A DNA stretch of 64,000 bases from an uncultured Butyricimonas sp. (GTDB lineage: Bacteria; Bacteroidota; Bacteroidia; Bacteroidales; Marinifilaceae): positions 1-64,000 of the forward strand of contig CALUMT010000018.1 of the NCBI GenBank assembly GCA_944321845.1, in the 5' to 3' direction. The translations under genes were made by a program, and so were the position numbers. The notes beneath the pieces are model-generated. The model was not told where the DNA came from, did not search any database, and worked only from the letters and a program-made list of their open reading frames with translations. The first letter of the stretch is position 1. The number at the start of each line of letters is the position of its first letter. Below, in pieces: positions 17,494-25,564 of the stretch.

Positions 17494-18600
17494 GTGGCCC
17501 GCTGTTTTTTACTGGCTCCAAACGCTTTTAAAGGAAGTATTTCCGCTTTTGATTTTTGTTCCGTGCTTTCCCGGGAACTGGAGGAACGGGGATTTCGTGC
17601 CGTGTCGCTTCCCCTGGGGGACGGCGGGGACGGGACCGCAGAGGTCGTGGCCCACTATCTCGGGGCCGGGAAGGTGGAGACGGTGGTTCCGGATGCCCTC
17701 GGGCGACCACACACGGCCCGCTATTACCGCCAGGGAAATACGGCCGTGCTGGAGTTGGCGGAGGCATGCGGGCTGAAGTGGCTGAAGAAGCAAGAATACG
17801 ACGTGACGCGGGCATCGACCCGTGGTTTCGGCTCACTGATCAATCACGCCCTCGGGGAAGGCGCCCGGGAGCTGGTGCTATGCGTGGGAGGCAGTGCCAG
17901 CGTGGACGGGGGAATCGGGGCATTACAGGAAATGGGACTGGTGACGGAAGGCTGGAACGGCGATGGAAACGGCTTGACAACTGCCGGAGGACTGGACCCT
18001 ATCCTACTTCAACGGAAATTCGAGGGTATTCGCACCCGGGTGCTCTGCGACGTGGAGAATCCGCTTCTCGGGCCGACGGGAGCCGCCGCCGTGTTCGCGC
18101 CACAGAAGGGAGCTTCCCCGGAACAGGTGTCCTGGCTGGAGGAATTGCTAACCCGGTATGCCGACGAGCTTTGCCGGGTGACGGGCAAGGACGTGCGCAC
18201 CCTACCCCGGGGAGGGGCTGCAGGGGGAATAGCCGCCTCGTTCCATGCCCTGCTGGGGACGGAACTCGTGTCCGGTTCGGAGTATTGCCTAGAGATTTCC
18301 CGGTTCCGGGAGCGGCTGCAGGAGGCTGACGCGGTGGTGACCGGCGAGGGGCGGCTGGACAGGCAGTCACTGGACGGGAAGATTCCGGGAACGGTGGCCC
18401 GGGTTTGCCGACGGGAGAAGGTGCCCGTTTACGCCGTGGCGGGAATGGCCGACCGGGAGGTAATTGGCTGTTTTGACCGGGTTTTCACGCTGTCGGCCAT
18501 GGCTTCTTCCGTGACCGATTCCATCAAGAATGCCCCCTATTACCTGAAACTCACGGCGGATGCCCTGGTGGATGCCTACTACATGGATGTCCTTTATTAA
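17494..18600 (+). CDS. glxK: Glycerate kinase
   Basis: 368-aa type-1 glycerate kinase, phosphorylating D-glycerate (normally to 2-phosphoglycerate) with ATP. Family hallmarks in order: LLAPNAFKGSISAFD at the N-terminus, PLGDGGDGTAEV near residue 40, VCVGGSASVDGGIGALQ near 130, GGAAGGIAA near 245 and VVTGEGRLDRQSLDGKIP near 285. Length is normal. It may feed glycerate from sugar-acid breakdown into lower glycolysis. No tartronate-semialdehyde genes are near, so the source of glycerate is not shown. Confidence 0.92.
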   Translation: MARCFLLAPNAFKGSISAFDFCSVLSRELEERGFRAVSLPLGDGGDGTAEVVAHYLGAGKVETVVPDALGRPHTARYYRQGNTAVLELAEACGLKWLKKQEYDVTRASTRGFGSLINHALGEGARELVLCVGGSASVDGGIGALQEMGLVTEGWNGDGNGLTTAGGLDPILLQRKFEGIRTRVLCDVENPLLGPTGAAAVFAPQKGASPEQVSWLEELLTRYADELCRVTGKDVRTLPRGGAAGGIAASFHALLGTELVSGSEYCLEISRFRERLQEADAVVTGEGRLDRQSLDGKIPGTVARVCRREKVPVYAVAGMADREVIGCFDRVFTLSAMASSVTDSIKNAPYYLKLTADALVDAYYMDVLY

Positions 18601-18636
18601 GAATCAATCTCTATAATAAAAAATCATCACCTTTTC

Positions 18637-18667
18637 TTTGAGTTTTGCTTACAATTTATAAATTTTG
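18637..18667 (+). promoter_or_regulatory. Putative promoter of buk
   Basis: TTTG at 18637-18640, then 19 nt, then AAATTTTG at 18660-18667, an imperfect TAnnTTTG. The start of buk is 57 nt downstream. The 124-nt gap after glycerate kinase also fits a separate promoter. Confidence 0.45.
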
Positions 18668-18724
18668 CAGCCGTTAAACGAGTAAACAGAAATCATTAAC
18701 AACACAAAAATAATACTTATCATT

Positions 18725-19798
18725 ATGTCAGTAAAAATTCTCGCAATTAACCCGGGATCCACATCCACGAAGATTGCCATTTACGAGGACGAGGAAGAGA
18801 AATTCGTGAAGAACATCAAGCATTCGTCCGAGGAAATCGCCAAGTTCGAAAACGTGGCTTCCCAGTTCCAGTTCCGCAAAGATATTATCCTGAATGAATT
18901 GAAAGCAGCCGGTTTCGATGTTAACGAAATCAACGCCATCGTTGGCAGAGGCGGTCTCGTGAAACCGATCGAGTCCGGCGTGTACGAGGTGAATGATGCC
19001 TTGATCGCCGATTTGAACAACCCGCCCCTGGGTGAGCATGCTTCCAATTTAGGTGGTCTTATCGCTAACGATATCGTAAAAGGATTGAAGAACGGTGCCA
19101 AGGCCTATATCGCTGACCCGGTGGTGGTAGACGAATTGCAGGACGTGGCCCGTATCAGCGGACACCCGGCTTTCAAACGTGTGTCTATTTTCCATGCCTT
19201 GAATCAAAAGGCCATCGCCCGGACTTATGCCAAGGAATGCGGCAAGAAGTACGAGGAGATGAACCTGATCGTGGCTCACCTTGGTGGAGGTATCTCTGTC
19301 GGCGCGCATAATCACGGACGGGTAATCGACGTGAACAATGCCCTGGACGGAGACGGTCCATTCTCTCCGGAACGTTCCGGAAGCCTGCCAACGGGACAAC
19401 TCGTGAAGTTGTGCTTCAGCGGCAAGAAGACCGAAGCCGAAATCAAGAAGATCATCAAGGGCGAAGGCGGATTGGTTGGTCATCTCGGCACGAACGACGC
19501 CTACGAGGTGGAATTGAAGGCCAAGGAAGACCCGAAATGGAAACTGATCCAGGATGCCATGTCTTACCAGATAGGTAAATCCATCGGCGAGATGGCTGCC
19601 GTGCTGAAGGGCAAGGTGGACGGAATCCTGTTGACGGGCGGTATCGCCAAAAACCCCTTCCTCGTGGATTACGTGAAGGAAATGGTAAGCTTCATCGCTC
19701 CCGTGAAGGTTTACCCGGGAGAGGACGAAATGCGTGCCCTGGCCATGAACGGATTGATGGTAATTCGCGGCGAACTGACCAGCAAGACCTACTGCTAA
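18725..19798 (+). CDS. buk: Butyrate kinase
   Basis: 357-aa acetokinase-superfamily enzyme. ILAINPGSTSTKIAIYEDEEE opens the protein with the phosphate-binding loop, followed by IVGRGGLVKPIESGVYEVN, VAHLGGGISVGAHNHGRVID with NALDGDGPFSPERSG, and ILLTGGIAKNPFL. This is the butyrate/branched-chain kinase subgroup, which makes butyrate and ATP from butyryl phosphate. Phosphotransbutyrylase (ptb) is often the neighbour but is not in this window, so it would have to be elsewhere. The gene stands alone, with its own likely promoter and a strong terminator. A related acid such as isobutyrate could also be a substrate. Confidence 0.93.
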   Translation: MSVKILAINPGSTSTKIAIYEDEEEKFVKNIKHSSEEIAKFENVASQFQFRKDIILNELKAAGFDVNEINAIVGRGGLVKPIESGVYEVNDALIADLNNPPLGEHASNLGGLIANDIVKGLKNGAKAYIADPVVVDELQDVARISGHPAFKRVSIFHALNQKAIARTYAKECGKKYEEMNLIVAHLGGGISVGAHNHGRVIDVNNALDGDGPFSPERSGSLPTGQLVKLCFSGKKTEAEIKKIIKGEGGLVGHLGTNDAYEVELKAKEDPKWKLIQDAMSYQIGKSIGEMAAVLKGKVDGILLTGGIAKNPFLVDYVKEMVSFIAPVKVYPGEDEMRALAMNGLMVIRGELTSKTYC

Positions 19799-19825
19799 TT
19801 ATCCCATGGGATAACGATCATAAAA

Positions 19826-19854
19826 ATACGGCCCCGAGATGCTCGGGGCCGTAT
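19826..19854 (+). terminator. Intrinsic terminator after buk
   Basis: Perfect 13-bp stem ATACGGCCCCGAG / CTCGGGGCCGTAT with a 3-nt loop, 27 nt after the buk stop, followed by an AT-rich tail. It may also act from the other strand. Confidence 0.85.
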
Positions 19855-19869
19855 ATTTATGATATATAC

Positions 19870-19901
19870 ATTGCATATTGTCCATTATTTTCCTACCTTT
19901 G
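19870..19901 (+). promoter_or_regulatory. Promoter of the toxin-antitoxin pair
   Basis: ATTG at 19870-19873, 20 nt, then TACCTTTG at 19894-19901. The antitoxin ATG is 22 nt further on. Confidence 0.6.
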
Positions 19902-19923
19902 CTTTAGACTACATTGAATAAGT

Positions 19924-20184
19924 ATGACAACCCAGGAATTAAGAGCAAGAATCTTTGAAAACTTGAATTGCTTACTAGACAACAAGGAAGCAATGCTGGA
20001 ATTGGATTCCTATCTATCATCCTTAAAACACAGGATGGAAAAGAACGTTTCTTTTCCCATTCCTCCCTGTCTATACTCCCAGGCAGAAGTCATACAACGC
20101 TTACGTTCCACAGAGAAAGACGCTCTTGCAGGAAAAGGTTTTAGTACGGAAGAAGTTTTGGCTGCAAGCGAAGAATGGGTATGA
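19924..20184 (+). CDS. Antitoxin of a RelE/ParE-type module
   Basis: 86-aa acidic protein. The N-terminal part (residues 1-45) is helical, and the C-terminus (AEVIQRLRSTEKDALAGKGFSTEEVLAASEEW) is a Bacteroidota antitoxin signature that would wrap the toxin. It lies directly before the toxin gene and their ends overlap, a typical toxin-antitoxin arrangement that couples translation. It probably neutralises the toxin and represses the shared promoter. Confidence 0.78.
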   Translation: MTTQELRARIFENLNCLLDNKEAMLELDSYLSSLKHRMEKNVSFPIPPCLYSQAEVIQRLRSTEKDALAGKGFSTEEVLAASEEWV

Positions 20185-20555
20185 CAATATCAACATTAAA
20201 ATGGCATCCTGAAGCAGTAAAAGATTTTATTGCCATTATTCGCTATTGTAATCTAAATTTTGGTCGAGATACCGCCAAACATATCAGGAACAAAATCTTA
20301 TCACGTGCTGAATTATTAATAGCAAATCCCTATCTGGGAATTGCAGAACCAACTTTATCCAAATGCACTTCTTTAATTTACCGTTCCTTACTTGTCGCAC
20401 CTTTCACTAAAATCATTTATACAATCCACGAAGATTACATCTATATTCATATAATATGGGATGTAAGGCAACATGAAAATAAACTTGTTCAAGCTACTGT
20501 AACCCGTTATCAAATAGAAGACAATCAGGATAATTCAGTAAATGAACAAGTTTAG
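20175..20555 (+). CDS. RelE/ParE-superfamily toxin
   Basis: 126 aa. The fold signature is KWHPEAVKDFIAIIRYCN at the N-terminus, a middle RAELLIANPYLGI, then YRSLLVAPFTKIIYTI and the C-terminal IHIIWDVRQHENKL. The arginine of the WDVRQ strand is the usual functional residue of the family. A second ATG at 20181 overlaps the antitoxin stop as ATGA and may be the true start, removing two residues. It may be an mRNA interferase (RelE-like) or a gyrase poison (ParE-like); sequence alone does not separate these. Confidence 0.8.
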   Translation: MGMTISTLKWHPEAVKDFIAIIRYCNLNFGRDTAKHIRNKILSRAELLIANPYLGIAEPTLSKCTSLIYRSLLVAPFTKIIYTIHEDYIYIHIIWDVRQHENKLVQATVTRYQIEDNQDNSVNEQV

Positions 20556-20581
20556 AATATTCATCCTCGCGAACTATCGGT

Positions 20582-21745
20582 TCAGCGGGAAGAGGCAGCA
20601 AGGAAGCGGAGGACGGTTTCCTGCAAGAGGCTGATGCCAACGCGGAGAGCCCGCTCGTCAGGGGACATGCGGGGATTGTGCAAGGGGGGCATGGTGTCCT
20701 GCTCGGGCGGACGGATACCCAGTACCCAGAAGGCCCCGGGGATGTGCTCCAGGTAAATGGCAAAATCCTCCCCCAGCGTGAGATGGTCCATCAGGCGCAC
20801 GTTCTCTTCCCCGAACAGGCCGGTAGCCGTTTCCTGCACGAGGCGGGTCAAGGCCGGGTCGTTCATGAGCACGGGAAGCCCGTTCCAGGTTTTGTCGCGA
20901 TGGAAGGTGCAGCCGTAAAGGGAGCAGATGGCCTCGGATTTCTCGTCAATCAGCTCGAAGATGCGGCGGCGGAGAGCATTGTCGTGCGTGCGGACCGTTC
21001 CCAGCACTTCCACCTTGTCGGGAATCACGTTGTTGCAGGTGCCCCCGTGAACGGAGGTAATGGAGATGACGGCGGGAGTCAGCGGGTCTCGGAATTTGGT
21101 GACCAGAGTCTGGTAGAACTGGATCAAGGCGGCCGTCGCCAGGATGGGATCGGAACCTTTATGAGGCATGGCCGCATGAGTCCCTTTACCCTCGACCGAG
21201 AAGATGATGTTGTCGGAGGAGGCGAAGAAGGCACCCGGACGGATACCGATTGTTCCCACGGGGAGTTCCGGGAAGACATGCTGGCCGAATATGGCACGGG
21301 GCACGGGAGCTTTCATGAGCTCGGACAGGAGCAGGCGCGCTCCCCCCGGGCGGCGTTCCTCGCTGGGCTGGAAAAGAATCTTCACGACACCCCCGAGTTC
21401 CTTTTCCCGGGATTTCAGCATAATCGCGGCAGCGAGGACCATCGCCATGTGCATGTCGTGGCCACAGGCGTGCATCATGCCGGGATGTTTGGAGGCAAAG
21501 GGCAAACCGGTTTCCTCCTGCACTTTCAGGGCGTCCATATCCGCCCGAATGGCAACACAGGTATCCCCCTCTCCTACCCGGGCGATAATCCCGGTGCCCA
21601 CGGTGGTATAGGGAATGGCATATTGCTCAAGCACGTCCTGTATGTAGCGTTGCGTGGCCGTTTCCTGCATGGCAAATTCCGGGTACTCGTGGAAGTGGCG
21701 GCGGAAGGTGACGGCCAAGGGATATATGTCTTCTAAAGTCATCAT
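20582..21745 (-). CDS. M20-family amidohydrolase (hippurate hydrolase-like)
   Basis: About 387-aa cytosolic metallopeptidase of the M20D group, which removes an acyl group from N-acyl amino acids and related amides. Metal and catalytic motifs: HFHEYPEFAMQE, IRADMDALKVQEETGLPFAS, MMHACGHDMHMAM and FQPSEERRPGGARLL. In the M20D family the metal cysteine is the one in ACGHD. The C-terminal TLGEDFAIYLEHIPGAFWVLG carries the last metal-proximal residues. I start at the first of two adjacent ATG codons at 21745; the frame is open to 21787 without support. It is 72 nt downstream of purL on the same strand, with no functional link visible. Confidence 0.9.
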   Translation of the reverse strand: MMTLEDIYPLAVTFRRHFHEYPEFAMQETATQRYIQDVLEQYAIPYTTVGTGIIARVGEGDTCVAIRADMDALKVQEETGLPFASKHPGMMHACGHDMHMAMVLAAAIMLKSREKELGGVVKILFQPSEERRPGGARLLLSELMKAPVPRAIFGQHVFPELPVGTIGIRPGAFFASSDNIIFSVEGKGTHAAMPHKGSDPILATAALIQFYQTLVTKFRDPLTPAVISITSVHGGTCNNVIPDKVEVLGTVRTHDNALRRRIFELIDEKSEAICSLYGCTFHRDKTWNGLPVLMNDPALTRLVQETATGLFGEENVRLMDHLTLGEDFAIYLEHIPGAFWVLGIRPPEQDTMPPLHNPRMSPDERALRVGISLLQETVLRFLAASSR

Positions 21746-21817
21746 AAGCGTGTTTTTTCGTGTATATGGAAAGAGGCAGAACATCATGCTCCGCCTCTAT
21801 CCTGATAGTTTATCCGT

Positions 21818-24800
21818 TTATCGTTTATTGGCTTCAATCCATTTGCGGGCGTTTACCCAAGCCTCAATCCAGGGGCTGACTTCATCCTGTTCCCGTCCCT
21901 CGGCATAGTAGGCCCAGTTCCAGGGATAGAGAGCACGTTCGAGGTGAGGCATCATGGCCAGGTGACGACCGTCCTTGCTGCAGATGGCCGCAGTTGCGTA
22001 CGGCGAACCGTTCGGGTTGGCCGGATAGCGGTCATAAGCGTAACGCATGGCAATGTTGTACTCGCTTTCGGCGTAGGGCAAGTGGAATTTACCTTCACCG
22101 TGCGCAATCCAGATACCCAGACAGCATCCCACGAGGGATTTCAGGAAGATGGAGTTGGTATCCATGATTTCCACGCCGAGGAAGCCGGATTCCAGCTTGT
22201 GGGAATCGTTGTGCAGCATGCGGGGATGCTCGGCATGTTCCGGGTAAATCAGCCCCAGTTCGGTTACCAGCTGGCAACCGTTGCAAATACCCAAGCTCAA
22301 GGTGTCGGGACGCTTGTAGAAGTTCTCCAGGGCCACACGGGCTTTCTCGTTATACTTGAAGGCACCGGCCCATCCTTTGGCGGAACCCAGTACGTCGGAG
22401 TTGGAGAATCCACCCACGAAGACGATCATGTTCACGTCCTCCAGGGTTTCCCTACCGGATACGAGGTCGGTCATGTGGACGTCCTTCACGTCGAAACCGG
22501 CCAGGTAAAGCATCCAGGCTGTCTCGCGCTCACACTGGCAACCTTTTTCCCGGATAATGGCAGCCTTGATACCGGACGAAGCCGTACGGTTGAGGTCAAG
22601 ACCGTATTGGGAAAGTTTTCCGGTGAATCCTGCCGGGAATTTGTATTTCAGTTCATTGTGTTTATAGTTCTTGTATCTTTCCAAGGCCAGTTCGGCACCG
22701 CTCTGGCGACGATCAAGCAAATAGGAGGTCTTGAACCACAGGTCTCGCAAGGAAGGAATATCCAGATTCCAGGATTTGCCGTCCTTGGTGATATTCAATT
22801 TACCGGCTTTGCCCGGACGTCCGAGGAAGTTGTAAGCTACACCCATTTCATCCAGGATAGCGGCCACGGCCTTGCAGTCCTTGATCTGGACGAGTACTCC
22901 AGGGTTCTCGGCAAAGAGTATCTTCACGATGTCCTTTTCGGCCAGGTAAGAGAAGTCGATATCCAATCCCAGGCGATTGTCGGCAAAACACATTTCCAAT
23001 AAGGTAGTGATCATACCACCGGCAGAGATATCATGACCCGCCAGGATGTAACCTTCTTCCACCAGTCGCTGCAAGGCGGTGAAAGCCGTCACGAAGTAAT
23101 CGGCATCCTTCACGTCGGGAGCTTCTTTCCCGACCTTATTCAATACCTGAGCGAAGCTGGAGCCGCCCAGTTTCAATTTATCGAACGAGAAGTCGATATA
23201 GACCATCTCGGTATCAGCATCGGCCTTCAGTACCGGGGAAACGATTTTCTTGATATCCTTCACCTCTCCGACCGTGGAAATAATCACGGTACCCGGGGCG
23301 AAGACTTTGTCCTTGCCGTATTTCTGGGTCATGGAAAGAGAGTCCTTTCCGGTCGGGATATTGATGCCCAAAGCGATAGCGAAATCGCTGGCCGCTTCCA
23401 CAGCCTTGTACAAGCGGGCGTCCTCGCCGGCATTCTTGCAGGGCCACATCCAGTTGGCAGAGAGGGATACTCCCCGTATGCCCTGCTCTATCGGAGCCCA
23501 TACCAGGTTGGTCAAGGCTTCGGCAATAGCCAGGCGGGAACCGTTAGCCGGGTTAATCAACGCGGCAACGGGAGCATGACCGATGGAGGTAGCGATTCCT
23601 CTCTCGCCCCTGTAATCCAAAGCCACGGCACCGAGGTCGTTCAACGGCAAATGCAACGGACCGGCGCACTGCTGACGGGCAATACGTCCACCCACGGAAC
23701 GGTCAACCTTATTGGTTAACCAATCCTTACAGGCCACAGACTCGATCTGCAGCACTTGCTCGATATAGGATTCCAGTTCCGATTCGTTGTATTCCACGTC
23801 GTCATGGTGTTCCCGCACGGATTTGTCCACCATGACGGTCTTCGGGGGATTCCCGAACATATCATTCATTTCCAAATCAATCGGACGCTCGCCATTACGT
23901 TCATCCTCAAACACGAAACGATGGTCTCCGGTCGTTTCCCCAATCACGTACATCGGGGCACGCTCGCGGTCGGCTACCCGTTTCAAGGTTTCCACATCTT
24001 CTTTCTTCATCACCAAGCCCATACGCTCCTGAGACTCGTTACCCACGATTTCCTTGTCGGACAAGGTGGGATCGCCCACGGGCAACTTATCCAGGTGAAT
24101 CAACCCTCCGGTCTCTTCTACCAACTCGGACAGGCAGTTCAAGTGACCGCCGGCACCGTGGTCGTGAATAGAGATAATCGGGTTATTGTCGCTCTCGGCC
24201 ATGGCACGGATGGCATTACATACCCGCTTTTGCATTTCCGGGTTGGAACGCTGCACGGCATTCAACTCAATGGCGTTGGCATATTGACCCGTATCCACGG
24301 AAGACACGGCACCACCACCCATACCGATGCGGTAGTTGTCACCTCCCAGGAGAACCACTTCCTCGCCCGGTTCCGGGGTCTTCTTCATGGCCTGTTCCCG
24401 GTTACCGAATCCGACACCACCGGCCTGCATGATCACCTTGTCATAGCCGTAAGTCTTACCGTGTTCCTCGTGCTCGAAAGTCAATAAAGAACCCACGATG
24501 AGCGGTTGTCCGAATTTGTTACCGAAATCGGAAGCTCCGTTGGAAGCCTTGATCAAAATATCCTCCGGTGTCTGGTACAACCATTTCCGGGGATTGATAG
24601 CCTGTTCCCAGGGACGGTCGGCATCCAGGCGCGGGTAGGAAGTCATGTACACGGCAGTTCCCGCCAACGGTAAGGCAGCCTGGCCTCCCGCTATACGATC
24701 ACGGATTTCACCGCCGGAACCGGTAGCGGCCCCGTTGAAAGGCTCTACGGTCGTCGGGAAATTATGGGTTTCCGCCTTCAGGGAGATAACCGTGTCGATG

Positions 24801-25510
24801 GTCTTCGTGGTATAGTAATCAGGTTTGTCCTGAGTCTTGGGAGCAAATTGTTCAGCCTTGGGTCCTTCCAGGAAGGCGCAATTATCCTTGTAGGCCGAAA
24901 CGATACGATTGGGGTTGGTGGCAGAAGTTTTCTTGATCATGGCGAACAGGGACTCCTCTTTCTCTTCCCCGTCGACGATGAAGGTACCACCGAATATCTT
25001 ATGCCGGCAATGCTCGGAATTCACCTGAGAAAAACCGAACACCTCGGAATCCGTCAAGGGACGTCCCAATTTTTTGGCCAGCCCTTCCAGGTAAGCAATT
25101 TCCTCCTCACTCAGGGCTAATCCCTCCTGACGGTTATATTCCCGGATATCCTCGATACGCACGATCGGGTCCGGTTGTTTGTCTATCGTGTACAGCTGCT
25201 GGTCGAGACCCTTGTAGAAAGCCTGCAACATGGGATCGAAAGCCGCATGCCCGTCTTCCGTACGGGTGAATTCCTCGATACGAAGAATTCCCTCTATACC
25301 CATATTCTGGGTAATCTCCACGGCATTCGTGCTCCAGGGAGTGATCATTTCCCGGCGAGGGCCGATGAAGAATCCCTCCAGGCTTTGACCGCTTACCTTG
25401 CGGGCACCGCCGAACAGCCATTCTAATTTACTGACATCTAAAGGATTTTCCGTTTGTTTATAGTGTACGGCATACACTGTCGCTTCTTTTTGGTAGAAAA
25501 ATATAGCCAT
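21818..25510 (-). CDS. purL: Phosphoribosylformylglycinamidine synthase (single chain)
   Basis: 1230-aa large-type PurL. It converts FGAR, glutamine and ATP to FGAM in step four of purine synthesis. An N-terminal PurS-like part is followed by the synthetase halves (FGFSQVNSEHCRHKIFGG near residue 155, SLKAETHNFPTTVEPFNGAATGSGG near 245, SIHDHGAGG near 445) and a C-terminal class-I amidotransferase. The amidotransferase shows the nucleophile in GICNGCQLV, the histidine and glutamate in MPHLERALYPWNW, and HGEGKF. The large form is as in other Bacteroidota and gammaproteobacteria, not the three-subunit form. It is followed closely by the M20 gene. Confidence 0.97.
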   Translation of the reverse strand: MAIFFYQKEATVYAVHYKQTENPLDVSKLEWLFGGARKVSGQSLEGFFIGPRREMITPWSTNAVEITQNMGIEGILRIEEFTRTEDGHAAFDPMLQAFYKGLDQQLYTIDKQPDPIVRIEDIREYNRQEGLALSEEEIAYLEGLAKKLGRPLTDSEVFGFSQVNSEHCRHKIFGGTFIVDGEEKEESLFAMIKKTSATNPNRIVSAYKDNCAFLEGPKAEQFAPKTQDKPDYYTTKTIDTVISLKAETHNFPTTVEPFNGAATGSGGEIRDRIAGGQAALPLAGTAVYMTSYPRLDADRPWEQAINPRKWLYQTPEDILIKASNGASDFGNKFGQPLIVGSLLTFEHEEHGKTYGYDKVIMQAGGVGFGNREQAMKKTPEPGEEVVLLGGDNYRIGMGGGAVSSVDTGQYANAIELNAVQRSNPEMQKRVCNAIRAMAESDNNPIISIHDHGAGGHLNCLSELVEETGGLIHLDKLPVGDPTLSDKEIVGNESQERMGLVMKKEDVETLKRVADRERAPMYVIGETTGDHRFVFEDERNGERPIDLEMNDMFGNPPKTVMVDKSVREHHDDVEYNESELESYIEQVLQIESVACKDWLTNKVDRSVGGRIARQQCAGPLHLPLNDLGAVALDYRGERGIATSIGHAPVAALINPANGSRLAIAEALTNLVWAPIEQGIRGVSLSANWMWPCKNAGEDARLYKAVEAASDFAIALGINIPTGKDSLSMTQKYGKDKVFAPGTVIISTVGEVKDIKKIVSPVLKADADTEMVYIDFSFDKLKLGGSSFAQVLNKVGKEAPDVKDADYFVTAFTALQRLVEEGYILAGHDISAGGMITTLLEMCFADNRLGLDIDFSYLAEKDIVKILFAENPGVLVQIKDCKAVAAILDEMGVAYNFLGRPGKAGKLNITKDGKSWNLDIPSLRDLWFKTSYLLDRRQSGAELALERYKNYKHNELKYKFPAGFTGKLSQYGLDLNRTASSGIKAAIIREKGCQCERETAWMLYLAGFDVKDVHMTDLVSGRETLEDVNMIVFVGGFSNSDVLGSAKGWAGAFKYNEKARVALENFYKRPDTLSLGICNGCQLVTELGLIYPEHAEHPRMLHNDSHKLESGFLGVEIMDTNSIFLKSLVGCCLGIWIAHGEGKFHLPYAESEYNIAMRYAYDRYPANPNGSPYATAAICSKDGRHLAMMPHLERALYPWNWAYYAEGREQDEVSPWIEAWVNARKWIEANKR

Positions 25511-25564
25511 GTGTTACACTTGTTGATTAAACTACACGTTTTTCGTTGCGCGAATATAATACTT

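Noticed and set aside
20678..21736. 352-codon plus-strand frame opposite the M20 gene
   Set aside because: Shadow of the M20 amidohydrolase, whose metal motifs are intact on the minus strand.
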